A DNA stretch of 64,000 nucleotides from Gnomoniopsis sp. IMI 355080 (GCA_027946555.1 JAPEVC010000002.1:62001-126000); one strand, 5' to 3'; counted from the first letter of the stretch, positions 1-10,246 are shown. Made by a program: numbers and translations. Notes: generated from the letters alone by a model not told the origin.

Positions 1-1701
1 TTAACACCGGGAAACTTCACCGTCGGTGACTACCTCGCCGAACGGTTGGCCCAGGTCGGCTGTCGTCACCACTTTGTCGTCCCTGGTGACTACAACTTGG
101 TGCTTCTCGACAAGCTCCAGCTTCACCCGGATCTGAAGGAGATTGGATGTGCCAACGAGCTCAACTGCAGCATGGCCGCTGAGGGCTACGCTCGTGCCAA
201 TGGCGTATCGGCCTGCGTCGTTACTTACAGTGTCGGCGCCATCTCCGCTTTCAACGGAACCGGCTCCGCCTACGCCGAGAACCTGCCTCTGATCCTCATC
301 TCGGGCTCACCAAACACAAATGATGCCGGCCAGTTCCACCTGCTTCACCACACCCTCGGCAAGCTTGACTACACCTACCAGTTTGAGATGGCCCAGAAGG
401 TCACATGTTGCGCCGTGGCCATCCCTCGCGCAGAGGACGCCCCCAGGTTGATCGACAGAGCCATCCGACATGCCATCCTGGCCAGGAAGCCCTGCTACAT
501 CGAGATCCCCACCAACCTGGCATCCGCTGCCTGTGTACGGCCCGGCCCCATTTCCGCCATTACCGAGCCCGTGCACTCCGATGCTGGCGCGCTCAAAGCC
601 GCTGCCGACTGCGCCGCCGAGTACCTTAAGGGTAAACTGAAGCCCATGATTCTGGTTGGTCCCAAGGTGTCCCGATGCTTCGCCGATAAGGCCCTCATCA
701 AGTTGGCTGAGGCCATGGGATGCGCCGTCGCCGTGCAGCCCGCCGCCAAGGGCATGTTCCCCGAGGAACACCCGCAATTCGTCGGTGTCTTCTGGGGCCA
801 GGTGTCTACAATGGCTGCCGATGCCATCTTGAACTGGGCCGACGCCCTCATCTGCGTCGGCTGTGTCTTCAACGACTACTCTACCGTTGGCTGGACCTCC
901 ATGCCTGAGATTCCCCTCATGAAGTGCGACATGGACCACGTTACCTACCCCGGCTCGCACTTCTCGCGCGTGCGTCTTTCTGAGTTCCTTGACCACCTGG
1001 CAACCGAGGTGCAGTTTAACGACCAGACAATGATCGAGTACAACCGCCTGCGCCCCGACCCTTACGTTGTGCACACGGCCAATGATGAGGATGATCTCAC
1101 CCGCAAGGAGATCCAGCGCCAATTGCAGGCTCTCATCACTCCCAACACTACATTGTTCATCGAGACCGGTGACTCGTGGTTCAACGGCACACAGCTGAAC
1201 CTGCCCAAGGGCGCTGGCTACGAGATCGAGATGCAGTGGGGACACATTGGTTGGTCTGTTCCTGCCTCTTTTGGCTACGCTCTGAGGTATCCTGAGCGCC
1301 GCACAATTTGTGTGTGCGGTGATGGGTCATTCCAGGTCACCGCCCAGGAGGTCTCACAGATGGTCCGCTATAACCTCCCCATCACCATCCTTCTGATCAA
1401 CAACCGTGGATACACGATTGAGGTGGAGATCCACGATGGATCAGAGGGTGGAGCTAGCTACAACAAGATCCAGAACTGGGATTATGCATTGATTATGCAG
1501 GTGTTCAACTCAACCACTGGCAACGGGATCAGTTTCAATGCTAAGACGGCCGGCGAACTCAAGGAGGCCCTCGTCAAAGCCAACGAGCACAAGGCCGGCC
1601 CGTGCTTGATTGAATGTGAGATACATCAGGATGATTGTGCGAGGGAACTCATCACGTGGGGGCATTTTGTGTCGAAGGCTAATGCAAGGAGCCCTAGGTG
1701 A
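1..1701 (+). CDS. pdc: Pyruvate decarboxylase (CFP type), 5' end missing
   Basis: Thiamine-diphosphate enzyme converting pyruvate to acetaldehyde and CO2 in cytosolic alcoholic fermentation. The frame is open from base 1, so the true start lies outside the window; 566 codons are present, and family proteins have about 570 residues, so only a few are missing. Visible signature parts are the N-terminal VPGDYNL stretch, the cofactor-activating Glu in ANELNCS (about codon 53), the active-site HH pair in LLHHTLG, and the C-terminal TDP/Mg motif beginning GDGSFQ and ending in the NN of LLINNRGYT. From memory of the family it resembles Neurospora CFP, the PDC that forms cytoplasmic filaments, more than the budding-yeast type. 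No intron is seen. Codon use is strongly C-ending, as in highly expressed fungal genes. Function is near certain; the CFP-type assignment is recall, not alignment. Confidence 0.95.
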   Translation, partial: LTPGNFTVGDYLAERLAQVGCRHHFVVPGDYNLVLLDKLQLHPDLKEIGCANELNCSMAAEGYARANGVSACVVTYSVGAISAFNGTGSAYAENLPLILISGSPNTNDAGQFHLLHHTLGKLDYTYQFEMAQKVTCCAVAIPRAEDAPRLIDRAIRHAILARKPCYIEIPTNLASAACVRPGPISAITEPVHSDAGALKAAADCAAEYLKGKLKPMILVGPKVSRCFADKALIKLAEAMGCAVAVQPAAKGMFPEEHPQFVGVFWGQVSTMAADAILNWADALICVGCVFNDYSTVGWTSMPEIPLMKCDMDHVTYPGSHFSRVRLSEFLDHLATEVQFNDQTMIEYNRLRPDPYVVHTANDEDDLTRKEIQRQLQALITPNTTLFIETGDSWFNGTQLNLPKGAGYEIEMQWGHIGWSVPASFGYALRYPERRTICVCGDGSFQVTAQEVSQMVRYNLPITILLINNRGYTIEVEIHDGSEGGASYNKIQNWDYALIMQVFNSTTGNGISFNAKTAGELKEALVKANEHKAGPCLIECEIHQDDCARELITWGHFVSKANARSPR

Positions 1702-2190
1702 GATGAGACTGTTTGAGCAGCAAGATGATCGATCCGATGCAGAAAAAATTGCGATTTTACATAGATTATAGAAATATCCAATACCTCCCTTAATCATTAT
1801 CAGCTTGTCGATAGGTTGCCAATTTGACTACGAATTCAGAATTCTTTATTTACCTAGGTACCTACACGGAATCTAGAAAGAAGCCTATCCCCATCATATT
1901 TTCGCCCATGCCCATATTCTTTGCTGATGGAAATATACATAAGTGAATTCTATATATACATACTAGTTCTAAGTGCGTATTTAATTTGTATATTACTTTC
2001 CACTAGCAGAATAAAGGTCGAGGGGGGGCGCTTACGTAAGCGAAGCCTATAGATATACGACATCCATCCTATTGTGTTATATATATACCCAACTCTCCCT
2101 AGCTTCTTTTTCTTCCTTCTCACAAACTTTCTCCTCAAGTTCGATAATACTACTTAAAGATCCAACTCGTCCACAGCACCTTCAGTAGTT
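1702..2190. promoter_or_regulatory. Intergenic region with promoter of the caspase-like gene
   Basis: No gene is seen here. The exact palindrome TACCTAGGTA lies at 1851-1860. A 10-bp alternating TA run (2078-2087) followed by a CT-rich tract (about 2090-2125) about 70-110 bp before the ATG at 2191 looks like a fungal core promoter (TATA plus pyrimidine stretch). Use of these elements is inference. Confidence 0.45.
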
Positions 2191-4123
2191 ATGACGAAAA
2201 GAGCTCTTCTTATCGGCGTGGACGATTACTTGGAGCTGGGCAAAATGACAGGGTGTCGGAACGATGTTCGATTGATAAGCCGGTTGCTTCAAGCTGAGCA
2301 CGGCTTCGAACGTCAGCATGTGCTCGAAATGCTAGTCAATCCTCTTGAAGTTGTGGACCTGGGGGCTCCTGTTGACGAAAAGAAGACGCCGACATATGAC
2401 AACATCATGAAAGTGCTCAAGCGGTTGCTACAGTCCAGCCATGCTGGTGACTTGGTCTACGTGCACTTTTCTGGCATGGTGGCACATGGACCGACCATAC
2501 TGCCCGAATATTCAACATTCCTGTACCATTATCGAGATATTGTACTACTACCAATGGACGTCGGCGCTCACCCGGAGCGGGTTCTGCGCGACTTGGAACT
2601 CTCTGTCATATTTCACAGATTGGTGGAGATGGGCGTAGAAGTCACTGCGGTGCTCGACTGTCGGCGTTTTCCGGCCGGGCATGAACATCCTCCAACAGCA
2701 ACTCCTTCGATTCCGCTGGAAGAACTACGTCAAATGGTTATTACTGATGGGAAACGATGTCATTATGGAGAGCCACGCAAGCCGGAATCGTGGGTATTTG
2801 ACCCTGAGCCAGGAGCGAATTTCACCATGCTCACATCATTCGATTTTGATATGAAAATTACGCAGGGAGTCGTCAAATTGACACAGGAGCACGGGTGGAT
2901 GATGGTCAATGAAATTGAAGATGAAAGGGGAGAGTGGCACGGTTTCCTCACCTTCTGGATCAATAAGGTCCTTCGAAATCAGGACGGGAATTTGAGGTTC
3001 AGGGAAGTATATCGCCTCATATTACAGGAAAGTGTGCGAGGTGGCATCAAGGGGGCCAATAACAAGATTTCCATAACGGGCAACCAAACGCGACCTTTTC
3101 CGGGTGGTCTATTCAGTCAACGCACACCTGCACCCGAATCCTCGGACACCTGGCTCTCAAGACACCATGAGCAGCAGCGCCAACCGTTTCCGAGTAAGTT
3201 GCCTCAGACTTCTTTCAGGTTAACAATAACTACAACGCATGCGGGCTTTTGCTCCGGGAGCGGCCCGGGAAAGCAACCTTTGCTTCTGATGAGCGCTATA
3301 GCAAAACAGAAGTGTATTGTTGGAAATGCTAATTGGTAGTTCAGATACAGATACTCCAGCCAATAGGCACGCTGAAGCATTTTCACGATTTTTAAAGATC
3401 GAAGAATGTAATAACGACCTTGGCAAGCTTCTTGATATAGAGATTTCCGGGGGGTATCGATACCATGGGCCGGCACTTGCACCGTACCCAAATTTTGACG
3501 CGCAAGGTGTATTCCACGTCCTCTCAGGAGACCACGTCGTCGTCCTCGTTAGAAGCCGGTCTCGGCAAAATCTCTTTCTGAGAATCGTCCATTGCAGCTC
3601 TACCTACGGCATCCAAACAATTCATCCAAATATCGAAGAGGCTACAGGAACTCCCAGCTTTCGGCCCGCATACGAAACAGGCATCAAGACCAGAGAATTG
3701 ATGCTGCACTTTCGGGTTGGACTTTCTTGGAGTCCACATCATTGGCAAGCGGAGGGCGTCACTCATTTTACCGAGGTGTTCAAAATCTTTGTTACCGATC
3801 GAGAGGTATCGTTCAAAGACTTTGAGCTGCCACCCATGAGTAATGAAGAAATCGTTTTTGTTGGAGACCCTGACCCGGCAGCTTTGATTGCAGCTAACAC
3901 GTCCACATCTGAGTTCGCTGCCCCACCCATCAACGTCGATACGGATATACTGAGAATGGATTGGGCACATGAAAACGAGAGCACGGGACCTGAAAAGCAG
4001 GACAAGACGGAGTCAATAACAAGAACATGGTTTTGCCAGAACATGTCTTACATAGTCCACAGGACTCAGGACTCCCTAGCAAAGGCTCTCCAATCAGAGA
4101 CTTCTGTCGAACCAGATAGCTAA
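2191..4123 (+). CDS. Caspase-like (peptidase C14 family) protein, probably catalytically dead
   Basis: Two exons, 2191-3193 and 3345-4123, encode 593 residues. The 151-nt intron starts GTAAGT, has CTAAT shortly before its TTCAG end, and its phase-1 junction keeps frame. The N-terminal half has a caspase/metacaspase fold pattern: RALLIGVDDY strand (residues 4-13), the GCRND helix start (21-25), a GDLVYVHFSG strand (86-95) and a VTAVLD strand (151-156). In active members the His sits in SGHG and the Cys in DxCHSG. Here those positions read SGM (Met96) and DCR (Arg158), so both dyad residues appear replaced; H99 and C157 are the nearest alternatives. The C-terminal half (from about 400) resembles the region following orphan C14 domains in fungi, with a FKIFVT strand. 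Its stop codon interlocks with that of the HET gene on the other strand. Likely role is recognition or death signalling, not proteolysis; this is inference. Confidence 0.75.
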
Positions 4124-5823
4124 CCAATAGTGTAAGTTCCAGTCACAACATTCGTGAAAGGATACCTCTCTCTGCCTATAATCAATCCCATCCGTTGAAA
4201 TTGCGGAAAACTAGAAGTCTCGGACTTCTTTGTCGAGACTTTGGGACTGTCAACGTGCTGTCCCAGGAGCATATATGCTGTCCGCCAGCCTAAATGCTCT
4301 ATGCCGCTCATTGTGCCGAGGTATATCAGACCAAGTTTCGTCGTCGACGCTACCTGTCTCAGAGAGTGGCACAAATGTGCCAAGAGGACCTCCGACCCGC
4401 CGTCCATAGACTTGTCATTTGTGGCATTACTGAATTGACGAAAGGCAAATCTGTCAGCAGCCACCAAAGCCCTATTCGAAAGAACGAGTCCAATAATGTT
4501 GGCCAGAGCGTTTGCATCGATAAATTCAATTTTGTTTGCGACTAAAAAGCCGTTGTTATCAATCGCAATGAACGTTGTTTCTTTTGGGGGCTCTTTCTGA
4601 CGCAGAAGGGTGAGAAGTCTTGCGTCTTCGTCCATTGACCATTGTTGTTTCGAGGGCTGAAAACCTTGCGGTCGATGAAACGCCTGGATTTCTACAGGTA
4701 CTTGGTTGTGAAGTTCCAGCAGGAAGTTGTTGAAAACTTGATCCGGGTGCAAATCATAGTCGACGGGTACATCCACGCCAATTGCACCCATGATACCGTA
4801 GACTCTGTCTTGAGCTGTCGATGCTGTTCTTTGTTTTGAGGCCATTAAAAGCTCACCGGCATTCATAGTTCCAAGTTGGTGAAGTGAGATCGAGTTTGCC
4901 ATGTCGAGCGCTTGGAAAGCCTGCGATATATCATATTCGCTCAAGTACCAGCCGTCGCTATTCGATCGTCCCCAGAGGTCTGGTCTCGAGCAGAAACTCG
5001 ACAGCTGGACTGGTTCAAGAAAGTCCAGAAGCTCATCCACGATGCGTCTCATAGTTGCTCGTAGATGTCGGATAGTGATTGGGTTCTTGGTTTCACTGTG
5101 CAGTAGAACTTCCCCAATCTTTGAATAGAAAATGGCATCCGGGCGAAGGGCCGATTCCTGTAGTGTCCAAAGGGAGCTAGCCCAAGGTACCCGTTTGGTG
5201 AATTCGGACACAAGTCTTATTCTTCTCCAAGTTTCTTCTTTTCTCTCTTTTGGACGTCCCTGGTGAATTAAAGCATGCAGATTTGGCAGCAAGAAAACGG
5301 ATATGGGTACCATCTCGACCGTTTCGGGAACCCAGGAACAGACTTCCACAAGAATGTCTTGTCCGCCTGTACCGAGCCAAACTGCAGCGTGGGTCGCCAT
5401 TCTGAATATAGAACCTTGCTTTCCAATCTCGATCGCCTTTTGCGGATCGTCGTTATTTTGTGGGATACAAAAGACGTCTACCCAAGCATTCATATTGCCT
5501 GCTATCTTGTGGACAGCAGAATCGAGTTCTTGTCTTGTGAAAAGGGAATTCGCAGGCGCTGACCAGGTGGCTCCGATGATCGGCGTGTCTCTCTCTCGGC
5601 TCTGTACCATCCAGCGGCCCCAGGTGTACGATATCACGACAAAAGGATCTTTGATCGGTTTAGATTGATCCGTGAGGAATGAGTGTCCATCCGGGCTGTA
5701 CAGGCGGCAAGGAGGGAGGCCCATGCTGGGGACTTGCCGTATGCGAGCTGCCAATGCATCGTGTACACCTCGATTGTTACCTGACGAAGCACCCGTTAGC
5801 CGTCCCCAGGGTGACCATGGCAT
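4120..5823 (-). CDS. HET-domain protein 1 (heterokaryon-incompatibility family)
   Basis: HET domains (PF06985) are TIR-related modules that trigger cell death in fungal nonself recognition. Counting from the first in-frame ATG (5823; 567 residues) the domain shows SYTWG at 65-69, WVDVFCIPQ at 114-122 and a following KQGSIF/WLG segment, the usual order of HET motifs. Downstream, WASSLWTLQES is the conserved segment after the core domain, and YGIMG is also typical. The reading frame stays open upstream of the ATG to about 5988, so an upstream exon cannot be excluded. No repeat domain (WD40, NACHT, ankyrin) is fused, so this is the short HET form. Its TAG (4120-4122) overlaps the TAA of the caspase-like gene, and it diverges from a related HET gene at 6990. 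Function in incompatibility is inferred from family only. Confidence 0.85.
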   Translation of the reverse strand: MPWSPWGRLTGASSGNNRGVHDALAARIRQVPSMGLPPCRLYSPDGHSFLTDQSKPIKDPFVVISYTWGRWMVQSRERDTPIIGATWSAPANSLFTRQELDSAVHKIAGNMNAWVDVFCIPQNNDDPQKAIEIGKQGSIFRMATHAAVWLGTGGQDILVEVCSWVPETVEMVPISVFLLPNLHALIHQGRPKERKEETWRRIRLVSEFTKRVPWASSLWTLQESALRPDAIFYSKIGEVLLHSETKNPITIRHLRATMRRIVDELLDFLEPVQLSSFCSRPDLWGRSNSDGWYLSEYDISQAFQALDMANSISLHQLGTMNAGELLMASKQRTASTAQDRVYGIMGAIGVDVPVDYDLHPDQVFNNFLLELHNQVPVEIQAFHRPQGFQPSKQQWSMDEDARLLTLLRQKEPPKETTFIAIDNNGFLVANKIEFIDANALANIIGLVLSNRALVAADRFAFRQFSNATNDKSMDGGSEVLLAHLCHSLRQVASTTKLGLIYLGTMSGIEHLGWRTAYMLLGQHVDSPKVSTKKSETSSFPQFQRMGLIIGRERYPFTNVVTGTYTIG

Positions 5824-6989
5824 GTCCGAATCGACACTATTCTGGTGCTCGGCGAATGGTTGAACGAATTGATCAGGCAGGCCCCAGAGTCCCAATCTCT
5901 CCTGGTGATCCTCAGCCACGTGGATCTGCCAGTATACTTTAGCTGGTGCATGAGTGGAAGAGACCGAAACATTCTGAAGCGGGGACGCCTAGACTCAGCA
6001 ATGACAGTGAGGTACAGCTGGGCGGTACTCGCGTTCATTGTCTGTCTAAGACAACCACTATCAGACCACTAACCAGTGAGGCAGGCATGTTGGCAGCTGG
6101 GTCCCGATTCCCGGCGAGTGAGCTGTTATATCACGTGTCGCTAACCGGGACAGAGGGCTCGAAATCGATTATAGAGTAGAGTATTCAGTAACAGAGTCGG
6201 ATAGTATATAGAAAAAGGGGGAAAAAGGGGAAGCAAAGTATGCAACACTAGCCCCTACACTCCGTTGTGGATGGCATGAGACTATCGACGCAAGGTTTGA
6301 GGCTTATCTACCAGCTCGACGGTAAAAGTACAGTCAGCTCCACATTAAAGTTGGGTACTAATAGATCCTCAACACCATCTCAAAATGCCCAACATCTAAT
6401 TTTGTTGTTTCTTTAACTTGGTATCTCATTAAAATGAAACATATACTAGGATTTTTTTTTTTCGTTTTTCCGTTACCACCGAAGAGGGAGTTTTTTAAAA
6501 GTAAAAAAAACCAAGCTATTGCCACTTGTATATATGTTTATGTTGTATGGCCACCAATTTCGGCTTGCGGTGGCGGGTACAGGACCAAGGTATGCCGCTA
6601 TACATACCCTAGGGTAACGGCGTCGACATATCCTCAACGTGTCTAGCATCTCGAATACTCATTTGTGAGAGCTGAAACAGCATGGCGGTTTCTCTGCCAA
6701 TCACCGTCTGCCAGCAGACGGCTGCTTCAAGCCACAAATCTAGCTTCCTGGTCAGCAGGCACACCACAGAGGGGCTCTCCGCCAGTCCAAGAGTCTGCTA
6801 GCCGACGATTCCGAGCAGAGAAGTACTGTGTTATGACCAGACCTGCCGATCTATCTTCAAATAATTTGAACGTTTGCCTTGGAGTGAAATCCTTCTGCAT
6901 TTATAATCTCACCATCTGAGGGAGAATATCACCCAGGACAAAGTGACTTACCTACACCTGTGTCTCTATACCAAAAGCAGCCTTAATTC
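5824..6989. promoter_or_regulatory. Divergent promoter region between two HET genes
   Basis: About 1.17 kb separates the starts of two divergently transcribed HET genes and must hold both promoters. A/G-rich runs near 6210-6235 and 6450-6510, and a 12-bp palindrome TACCCTAGGGTA near 6603-6614, are visible. The short open frames here show no protein-like signal. No transposon or RNA gene is recognised. Confidence 0.4.
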
Positions 6990-8705
6990 ATGCCTTTGCA
7001 AGATGAAAATGTCTCGCAAGTGCAAGCCACAGACCTTGTTTGGAATCTCAAGCCCGAAAAACTTTGGCCAAGGCGGTTGCTCGACACCTCGTCCATGACT
7101 TCAATTGAGCGGCAAGACGACAACATGTACGCGGGCGAGCGCGAGCCAAAGTACTGTATTCTCTCCTATACTTGGGGTCGCTTCCAATTACTCAACCCCA
7201 CCGTTAAACAGTCTTGTCTCCAAGTCCATTCGATTCCCTGGAGTATCCCAGCGATACAAGATGTTCACTTTACAGCCGAGGACTTCTACCGGGTGGTGAA
7301 ACGCATAAGCAAATCACATCGATTTGCATGGATTGATATTGCTTGCATCGACCAGGACAACTACGCCATTAAGATGGACGAGGTGGGCCGACAGGCGGGT
7401 ATCTTCGCCAATGCTGAGATGGCATATATATGGCTTTGTAGAACACCCAAGGCTGGACTACAGAAAGCTGTGAACATCATAATCCAATACGGGATTCTCA
7501 TAGCTGAAGCGCCAATGGAGGATTGGAGGGACTGGCCAGAAACGGTGGTATTGGCGAGAGACGCAGTGACGACTATCCTCGACGACCCTTGGTTCTCCTC
7601 GCTATGGACTATTCAGGAGGGCCACTTGCGGACAGATGCCATATTACTTGCTCGTGAGGGTATATCAATTGACAACATACGCCTGCCAATCAAGAAATGG
7701 ACTCATGTACCAAACGACACGGTTACTATTGGAGAGTTGCGGGAGAGACTCTGGCTTTTCTATGAGATTCTCACTCAGTCACGAGGCCATAACCTCTGGA
7801 GAGGCGTGGAGGAATTGCCCGCGAATGAGATTTTAATCGAAGGACGAATCCACAAAGCCGGATATAATTGCCGCCCTTCAGCAAATCCCAACATCCAGTT
7901 CGCATCAGTTAATACACGCGAGGTATCCGATGAATTTGACAGGATCTATGCCATCATGGCCGTATACAACATCCGTGTTGGTGCGGCGGTTCCGGGAGCC
8001 GCCTCTTCAAGAGACGACTACACTCTCCGGGGGCTAGGCGAAGAATTTGCTTTAGCCCTCAACGCTAAATCAGTGCTGGTGGGCCAGCTCTTCATCCATA
8101 CTACCCAGCCTCGACAGGGAAAGACATGGCAGATCACACCAGAGTGCCGGGTGCCGGATGGCTTTGACATGATTGGAGGAGGATGCCAGTACTACACCCA
8201 TAAGAATTGTAAGGTCACACTGACAGCAACCAAAAAAGAAGTCACAATTGTTGGCAGTATGTGCCCTCTTAGGGAGATTTGCGCCCTCTGGGCATCAGGA
8301 GATATGAAAGACCCGTGGCACAGCGCGGGAAAATTGACTTTTGCACAGCTGTGTGTTGATGATTACCTGGCTGATGCAAACAGCACGGTAATACCGAGGT
8401 TCAAACCCCGTGAGGAAGGGCGTGAAACCGCGGCAAACGTCGATGCTATAGTGACTGGCCTGGTCACCGTGTACGGTGAAGAAAACATATCTGTGCTTCG
8501 AATCGGCAGCATGGATCATAGGAACGATCATCCATACGGGTATGATTATGGGACAGCATTTGTCTATGGCTTGATACTACTGCACGACAAAGAGGCTCGG
8601 GCCAAGTGTCAACGCATTGGTATCGTCCGATGGGGTGGCTATGGTGCATGGGAAGAGTCTGTACATGAGCCGGCGTGGCTGGATTTCGAGGGCATATTTC
8701 TGTAG
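6990..8705 (+). CDS. HET-domain protein 2 (heterokaryon-incompatibility family)
   Basis: Single-exon gene of 571 residues with an ATG at 6990. The HET core has SYTWG at 59-63, WIDIACIDQ at 114-122 and VGRQAGIF followed by a YIWL strand. The next conserved segment, WFSSLWTIQEGHLRTDAI, closely matches WASSLWTLQESALRPDAI in HET protein 1, and the distance between motifs is almost the same, so the two genes look like diverged paralogues. The C-terminal half has no recognised domain. It is followed within about 200 bp by a decayed P450. Probable role is nonself recognition or cell death; whether this allele is active cannot be judged, but the frame is intact. Confidence 0.87.
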   Translation: MPLQDENVSQVQATDLVWNLKPEKLWPRRLLDTSSMTSIERQDDNMYAGEREPKYCILSYTWGRFQLLNPTVKQSCLQVHSIPWSIPAIQDVHFTAEDFYRVVKRISKSHRFAWIDIACIDQDNYAIKMDEVGRQAGIFANAEMAYIWLCRTPKAGLQKAVNIIIQYGILIAEAPMEDWRDWPETVVLARDAVTTILDDPWFSSLWTIQEGHLRTDAILLAREGISIDNIRLPIKKWTHVPNDTVTIGELRERLWLFYEILTQSRGHNLWRGVEELPANEILIEGRIHKAGYNCRPSANPNIQFASVNTREVSDEFDRIYAIMAVYNIRVGAAVPGAASSRDDYTLRGLGEEFALALNAKSVLVGQLFIHTTQPRQGKTWQITPECRVPDGFDMIGGGCQYYTHKNCKVTLTATKKEVTIVGSMCPLREICALWASGDMKDPWHSAGKLTFAQLCVDDYLADANSTVIPRFKPREEGRETAANVDAIVTGLVTVYGEENISVLRIGSMDHRNDHPYGYDYGTAFVYGLILLHDKEARAKCQRIGIVRWGGYGAWEESVHEPAWLDFEGIFL

Positions 8706-8905
8706 ACTAGTTGTTATTAGAGTTTGTATTGGACCTGTGCTCGAGAAACATCTTAGTGAAGCAAAGCCAATTGCAACTTTAACTTGCCTATCCGTAGCTA
8801 GGTATGTAATAACAAGAATTCAACCCCACCCCCGGTCCCGTCACTCCGACTACATGAGCACCTAATGCATCATTGCTGACGTCGGAGCGCCTATAGAGAC
8901 ACTTA

Positions 8906-9640
8906 CTTGCGATAATCTTCTCTGCAACGAGTAACCTGATCCCTACACTCTACTGGATGTTCTGACACATGTAGTCTTGCCCAGAAGTGATTCGGGCTAT
9001 TAGGATCGAGGTGTTGCATATCGTCAAATTCAGCGACGGACCCATCGGAGACATGAAAGGAGCACCGAGAGAAGCCGTGAAGGACTACACAGTGCTCGAG
9101 CAACGCTGTCAGCTGCTGCTGAGCTTTTACCGGGAAACAAACAGAATTAGCAATCAAGGTACCGCAGCTAGGTATATTTTACAAGATACTATCCTACATT
9201 ACGAGGACGACAATCAGAGACCATACTTGTTGACGAAGAGCACATATGTCACACGGCCGGCCAAGCGGATGCACAATAGTGAAGCTGTATGGGGAAATTC
9301 AGAGTCATTCGATCCGTGGCGATTCGTAGTTGGGGGCATCAATAAACCAAACGACGCCGCCGCAGTGGAAAGGAAGCGCAGGCAGGCCTATGTGCCATTT
9401 GGCGGGGAAGAACATCTCTGCTTAGGGAGAAACTTTGCACTTCTTGAGATCCTAGGCTTCGCGTGCGCTTTGGTATTGGGGTTTGACGTTGTTGGGCTGT
9501 ATGGGACAGCAGTAGCACCAATAGCGGCTCCCAGGTTTGCTGAAGCGATGGCCAAGCCTCGCAAGGGCCAAATAGTGTCTGTACAAATTAAAGTCTGGGA
9601 GGAATGGGAAAATGTGGAATCTTCATTTTCTGGTGCCTAG
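8906..9640 (+). pseudogene. Cytochrome P450 relic (C-terminal half, two nonsense codons)
   Basis: One frame carries the C-terminal half of a fungal P450 of the prostacyclin synthase/CYP7-like kind. It has an I-helix segment FSATSNLIP (about 8918-8944), then PEVIRAIR, a FYRETNRI K-helix (the ExxR motif as ETNR), a FDPWRF segment, and the heme loop FGGEEHLCLGRNFA with the cysteine ligand, ending at a TGA at 9638-9640. The frame is interrupted by TGA at 8963-8965 and TAG at 8972-8974, inside the stretch joining the I-helix to PEVIRAIR. The N-terminal 250 or so residues expected of a P450 are absent, because the HET gene ends just upstream. A downstream ATG-less open frame from 8987 could not give a working enzyme. 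Called a pseudogene from these two stops plus truncation. Confidence 0.8.
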
Positions 9641-10134
9641 ATCAATGCCTGGGCAGATACTTGGGAACGCGAGCCACAATCTTCGAGCCCAACATTATCG
9701 AAATTTAGTGTTGTTGGCAATGATACGTCGCACTCGGAGGTCAACCGGACTGCAGCCTCGCCATTGGAGGCATGTCTTGACTGGATCCTTTCCCGATCAA
9801 GGCCATTGGTCAAATTGGCAGGAGGTCCCCGTCCTTCAGGCTGGGAGACCGTTAGATTGAAGACCAGTAGCTCTCGACCCGCTATTGACTAATTTTGAGA
9901 TTTAGCTTGCAAACATATACGTATCGATACTTTCACAATATACGGGATTCATAGAAGATTTGTACCATGCCAGCTCGATATAGAGAGGGATTCTAATGAT
10001 GCATAGTCGTGGCCCCATCGTGCCTTCCAAACCACCACACCGGGTAACCTAGCGCTAATTCTGGAGCGGCAGAACCCGTCTGCAAGGATTTTGCTATATA
10101 TACAAGCAACTCGCGCCATGGTTCAACCATATCT
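9641..10134. other. Intergenic region before the tRNA
   Basis: No gene recognised. A TATATA element at 10094-10099, about 40 bp upstream of the mature tRNA 5' end, may act as an upstream Pol III TATA-like element. Confidence 0.35.
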
Positions 10135-10236
10135 GGTCCCGTAGCTCAGCTGGTCAGAGCGTCGTACTAATAATTTTCAATGGAGAATGATTACGTAATA
10201 ATGCGAAGGTCGCGGGTTCGATCCCCTCCGGGACCA
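10135..10236 (+). tRNA. tRNA-Ile (anticodon AAU) with a 28-nt intron
   Basis: A cloverleaf can be drawn. The acceptor GGTCCCG (10135-10141) pairs fully with CGGGACC (10229-10235), followed by discriminator A. The D stem is GCTC/GAGC and the anticodon stem TCGTA/TGCGA (one G-T pair) has loop CTAATAA, giving anticodon AAT at 10169-10171. The intron 10173-10200 sits after position 37, the standard place. The T loop is TTCGATC with stem GCGGG/CCCTC, which leaves one C-T mismatch in the T stem. A T6 run at 10241-10246 is the Pol III terminator. The B box GGTTCGATCCC is good. The mismatch slightly lowers confidence that the gene is fully functional. Confidence 0.92.
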
Positions 10237-10240
10237 TAGC

Positions 10241-10246
10241 TTTTTT
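10241..10246 (+). terminator. Pol III terminator of tRNA-Ile
   Basis: Six T residues begin five bases after the mature tRNA end, the usual RNA polymerase III stop signal. Confidence 0.8.

Noticed and set aside
307..1245. 312-codon antisense frame inside pyruvate decarboxylase
   Set aside because: It mirrors the strongly C-ending codons of PDC; its translation is Gly/Val/Leu/His-rich with no motif.
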